Shown one piece after another: positions 4,684 to 5,965 of a DNA stretch of 5,965 nt; the first letter of the stretch is position 1; the number at the start of each line of letters is the position of its first letter. The stretch lies in contig DAOVQI010000219.1 of NCBI GenBank assembly GCA_030628785.1, positions 1-5,965 on the forward strand. Direction: 5' to 3'. Below the pieces are notes generated by a model. It had not been told where the DNA came from and ran no database searches. It saw only the letters and a program-made list of their open reading frames with translations. The position numbers and the translations under genes are program-made. This DNA comes from Bacteroidota bacterium (GTDB lineage: Bacteria; Bacteroidota; Bacteroidia; Bacteroidales; VadinHA17).

Positions 4684-5910
4684 ATGAAAAAATTTAACAG
4701 AAGAGATTTTCTTAAAGTCGCTGTTGCAACGCCCCTGGTAGTTTCACCTTTAAACAAATTAGGAGTTATGTCTTTTCCGCAACAGCCGTCCGGCCTGACT
4801 TCAAATACCTCAGCAGATCCCTGGTTGGAGATCAATCTGAATAACATGGCCTGGAATATCCGGCAAATCAAAAGGCGCGTGAATAATCGTCCGGTAATGG
4901 CTGTTATTAAAGCCAACGCCTACGGGCATGGATTGCTCGAAATTGCCAGGTTTCTTGAAAAACAAAACACTGACGCGCTTGCCGTCGGAAAAACCAGCGA
5001 AGCCCTGCAATTGCGCAAAGGTGGCATCCAAACTCCCCTACTCAACCTCGGCCCATTCTCCCGCGAAGAAGCAGAACAGATCGTAAGGCTTCATATTTCC
5101 CAGTCTGTCTACACCGACAATTTCAATTGGCTTGCCAAAGCAGCACAAGCCTCAAACATAACCGCCAGTGTACACATTAAAATAGATACTGGGCTGGGAA
5201 GAGTAGGTGTACCCTATTATCGTGCGCTTCCGTTTATCGAAAAAATTGCCGCCACCAATGGTATCAGGATTGCCGGGATTTTCACACCATTTACAGAAGA
5301 TGACGAATTCGATCAGGTGCAGCTCACTCGCTTTATGGAAGTTTGTAATGCTGCAGAGAAGAAAGGTATCGAGCTGGGCACTATACATACAGCCAGCAGT
5401 GCTGCCGTTCTCTCCTTCCCCGAAAGCTATCTCGACATGGTCAGGCCCGGCATTACAATTTTTGGCCAATATCCGTCAACAAAAGAATATCAGGCGCAAA
5501 GAATTAATTTAAAGCCGGTGATGGCGCTGAAATCGCGCATTGTTTACCTGAAAACACTTCGTCCGGATGATTCCATTTCATACCATCGTGCTTTCACTGC
5601 AAAAAAAGAAACACGGGTTGCCACAATACCAACCGGTTATTCTGACGGCTATACTTACCAGGTTGGCAGTCAGGGAGAAGTATTGATCGGCGGTAAACGC
5701 TGCCCGGTCATCGGACTTGTAACCGCCAATCACTTAACTGCGGATGTCTCAGGGCTAAGCAATGTTGCGCTGGGAGATGAGGTTGTTTTGTTTGGAAAGC
5801 AAGGAGATCAGGAGATTGTAGTGGAAGAAGTCGCCGCCTGGGCAAACACCTCGGTTTACAAGATCCTGATCCTGATGAATCCCTTGTTGCCACGAATTTA
5901 TTTACCCTGA
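4684..5910 (+). CDS. alr: Tat-exported alanine racemase family protein
   Basis: Alanine racemases are PLP enzymes that interconvert L- and D-amino acids, normally in the cytoplasm for peptidoglycan precursors. This 408-residue protein has an N-terminal twin-arginine signal NRRDFLK (5-11) and a hydrophobic stretch to about residue 22, so it should be exported. The mature part has both domains: the TIM barrel with PLP lysine K76 in AVIKANAYGHG, K166 and R173 in KIDTGLGRVG, R254 in MVRPGITIFG, and the C-terminal beta domain with catalytic Y300 (SISYHRAF), GYSDGY (318-323) and Y392. Several usually conserved residues differ. THF becomes TPF (P202), the arginine of GYADGYxR becomes Y325, and GRVCMDQ becomes GLVTANH (344-350). 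The catalytic pair is intact, so it is probably active, but perhaps on other amino acids, as in periplasmic broad-spectrum racemases. A strict alanine role is unproven. There is no Shine-Dalgarno sequence. Confidence 0.92.
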   Translation: MKKFNRRDFLKVAVATPLVVSPLNKLGVMSFPQQPSGLTSNTSADPWLEINLNNMAWNIRQIKRRVNNRPVMAVIKANAYGHGLLEIARFLEKQNTDALAVGKTSEALQLRKGGIQTPLLNLGPFSREEAEQIVRLHISQSVYTDNFNWLAKAAQASNITASVHIKIDTGLGRVGVPYYRALPFIEKIAATNGIRIAGIFTPFTEDDEFDQVQLTRFMEVCNAAEKKGIELGTIHTASSAAVLSFPESYLDMVRPGITIFGQYPSTKEYQAQRINLKPVMALKSRIVYLKTLRPDDSISYHRAFTAKKETRVATIPTGYSDGYTYQVGSQGEVLIGGKRCPVIGLVTANHLTADVSGLSNVALGDEVVLFGKQGDQEIVVEEVAAWANTSVYKILILMNPLLPRIYLP

Positions 5911-5940
5911 CGCTTTGGTCAGGGTGTGACCGAAGCGTCA
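5904..5940 (+). terminator. Overlapping hairpins at the end of the racemase gene
   Basis: A 14-base-pair stem with one G-T wobble (5908-5921 with 5927-5940; TGACGCTTTGGTCA / TGACCGAAGCGTCA) and a 5-base loop GGGTG begins on the stop codon itself. A second, mutually exclusive stem, ACCCTGA / TCAGGGT (5904-5910, 5919-5925), shares its bases. The sequence after the stem is T-rich but has no continuous T run, so intrinsic termination may be weak. An mRNA 3'-end stabiliser is the other reading. Confidence 0.45.
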
Positions 5941-5965
5941 TCATTTGACTTTCAATAAATTATTT

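Noticed and set aside
5152..5469. Minus-strand and alternate-frame open frames inside the racemase gene (also 4677-4916, 4810-5031, 5207-5512, 5708-5944)
   Set aside because: They are shadows of a strongly conserved racemase reading frame and show no family features of their own.

Overview
The window looks like ordinary chromosome from a member of the Bacteroidota. The gene starts at 2017, 2830, 4235 and 4684 have AT-rich leaders without a Shine-Dalgarno sequence. Several leaders carry the Bacteroidota-type promoter (TTTG, about 19 bases, then TAnnTTTG). The proteins also fit: a TonB energy transducer with an acidic linker, an uncharacterised TPR-like lipoprotein, and two Tat-exported enzymes. 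I cannot place it below phylum.

Layout from left to right. On the minus strand lie the 5' part of hflX (1-749, cut by the window edge), an uncharacterised lipoprotein gene (848-2017), a rho-independent terminator (2103-2125) and a TonB-family gene (2144-2830). The 297-base gap after it holds the tonB promoter on the minus strand and a tRNA promoter on the plus strand. A plus-strand tRNA-Ala(GGC) follows (3128-3201), then a terminator-like palindrome, a second small palindrome, and the 5' remnant of a GIY-YIG nuclease gene (3338-3421) that runs into the 3' end of the next gene. That gene, on the minus strand, encodes a Tat-exported ThuA-like protein (3414-4235). A 448-base divergent intergenic region follows. 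It contains promoters in both directions, a 48-base palindromic element that folds on paper into a perfect three-way junction, and a 35-codon ORF ending three bases before the next start. The last gene, plus strand 4684-5910, encodes a Tat-exported alanine-racemase-family protein with several changed active-site and entryway residues. Overlapping hairpins span its stop codon.

The genes do not form one pathway. HflX (stressed-ribosome GTPase), the lipoprotein and TonB look like core or envelope functions in separate transcription units. The ThuA-like protein and the racemase are divergently transcribed, both carry twin-arginine signals, and may act together outside the cytoplasm, but the substrate is unknown. 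I saw no convincing defence system, CRISPR array or intact mobile element. The points most worth a second look are the three-way-junction element, the nuclease remnant behind the tRNA, and the atypical exported racemase.
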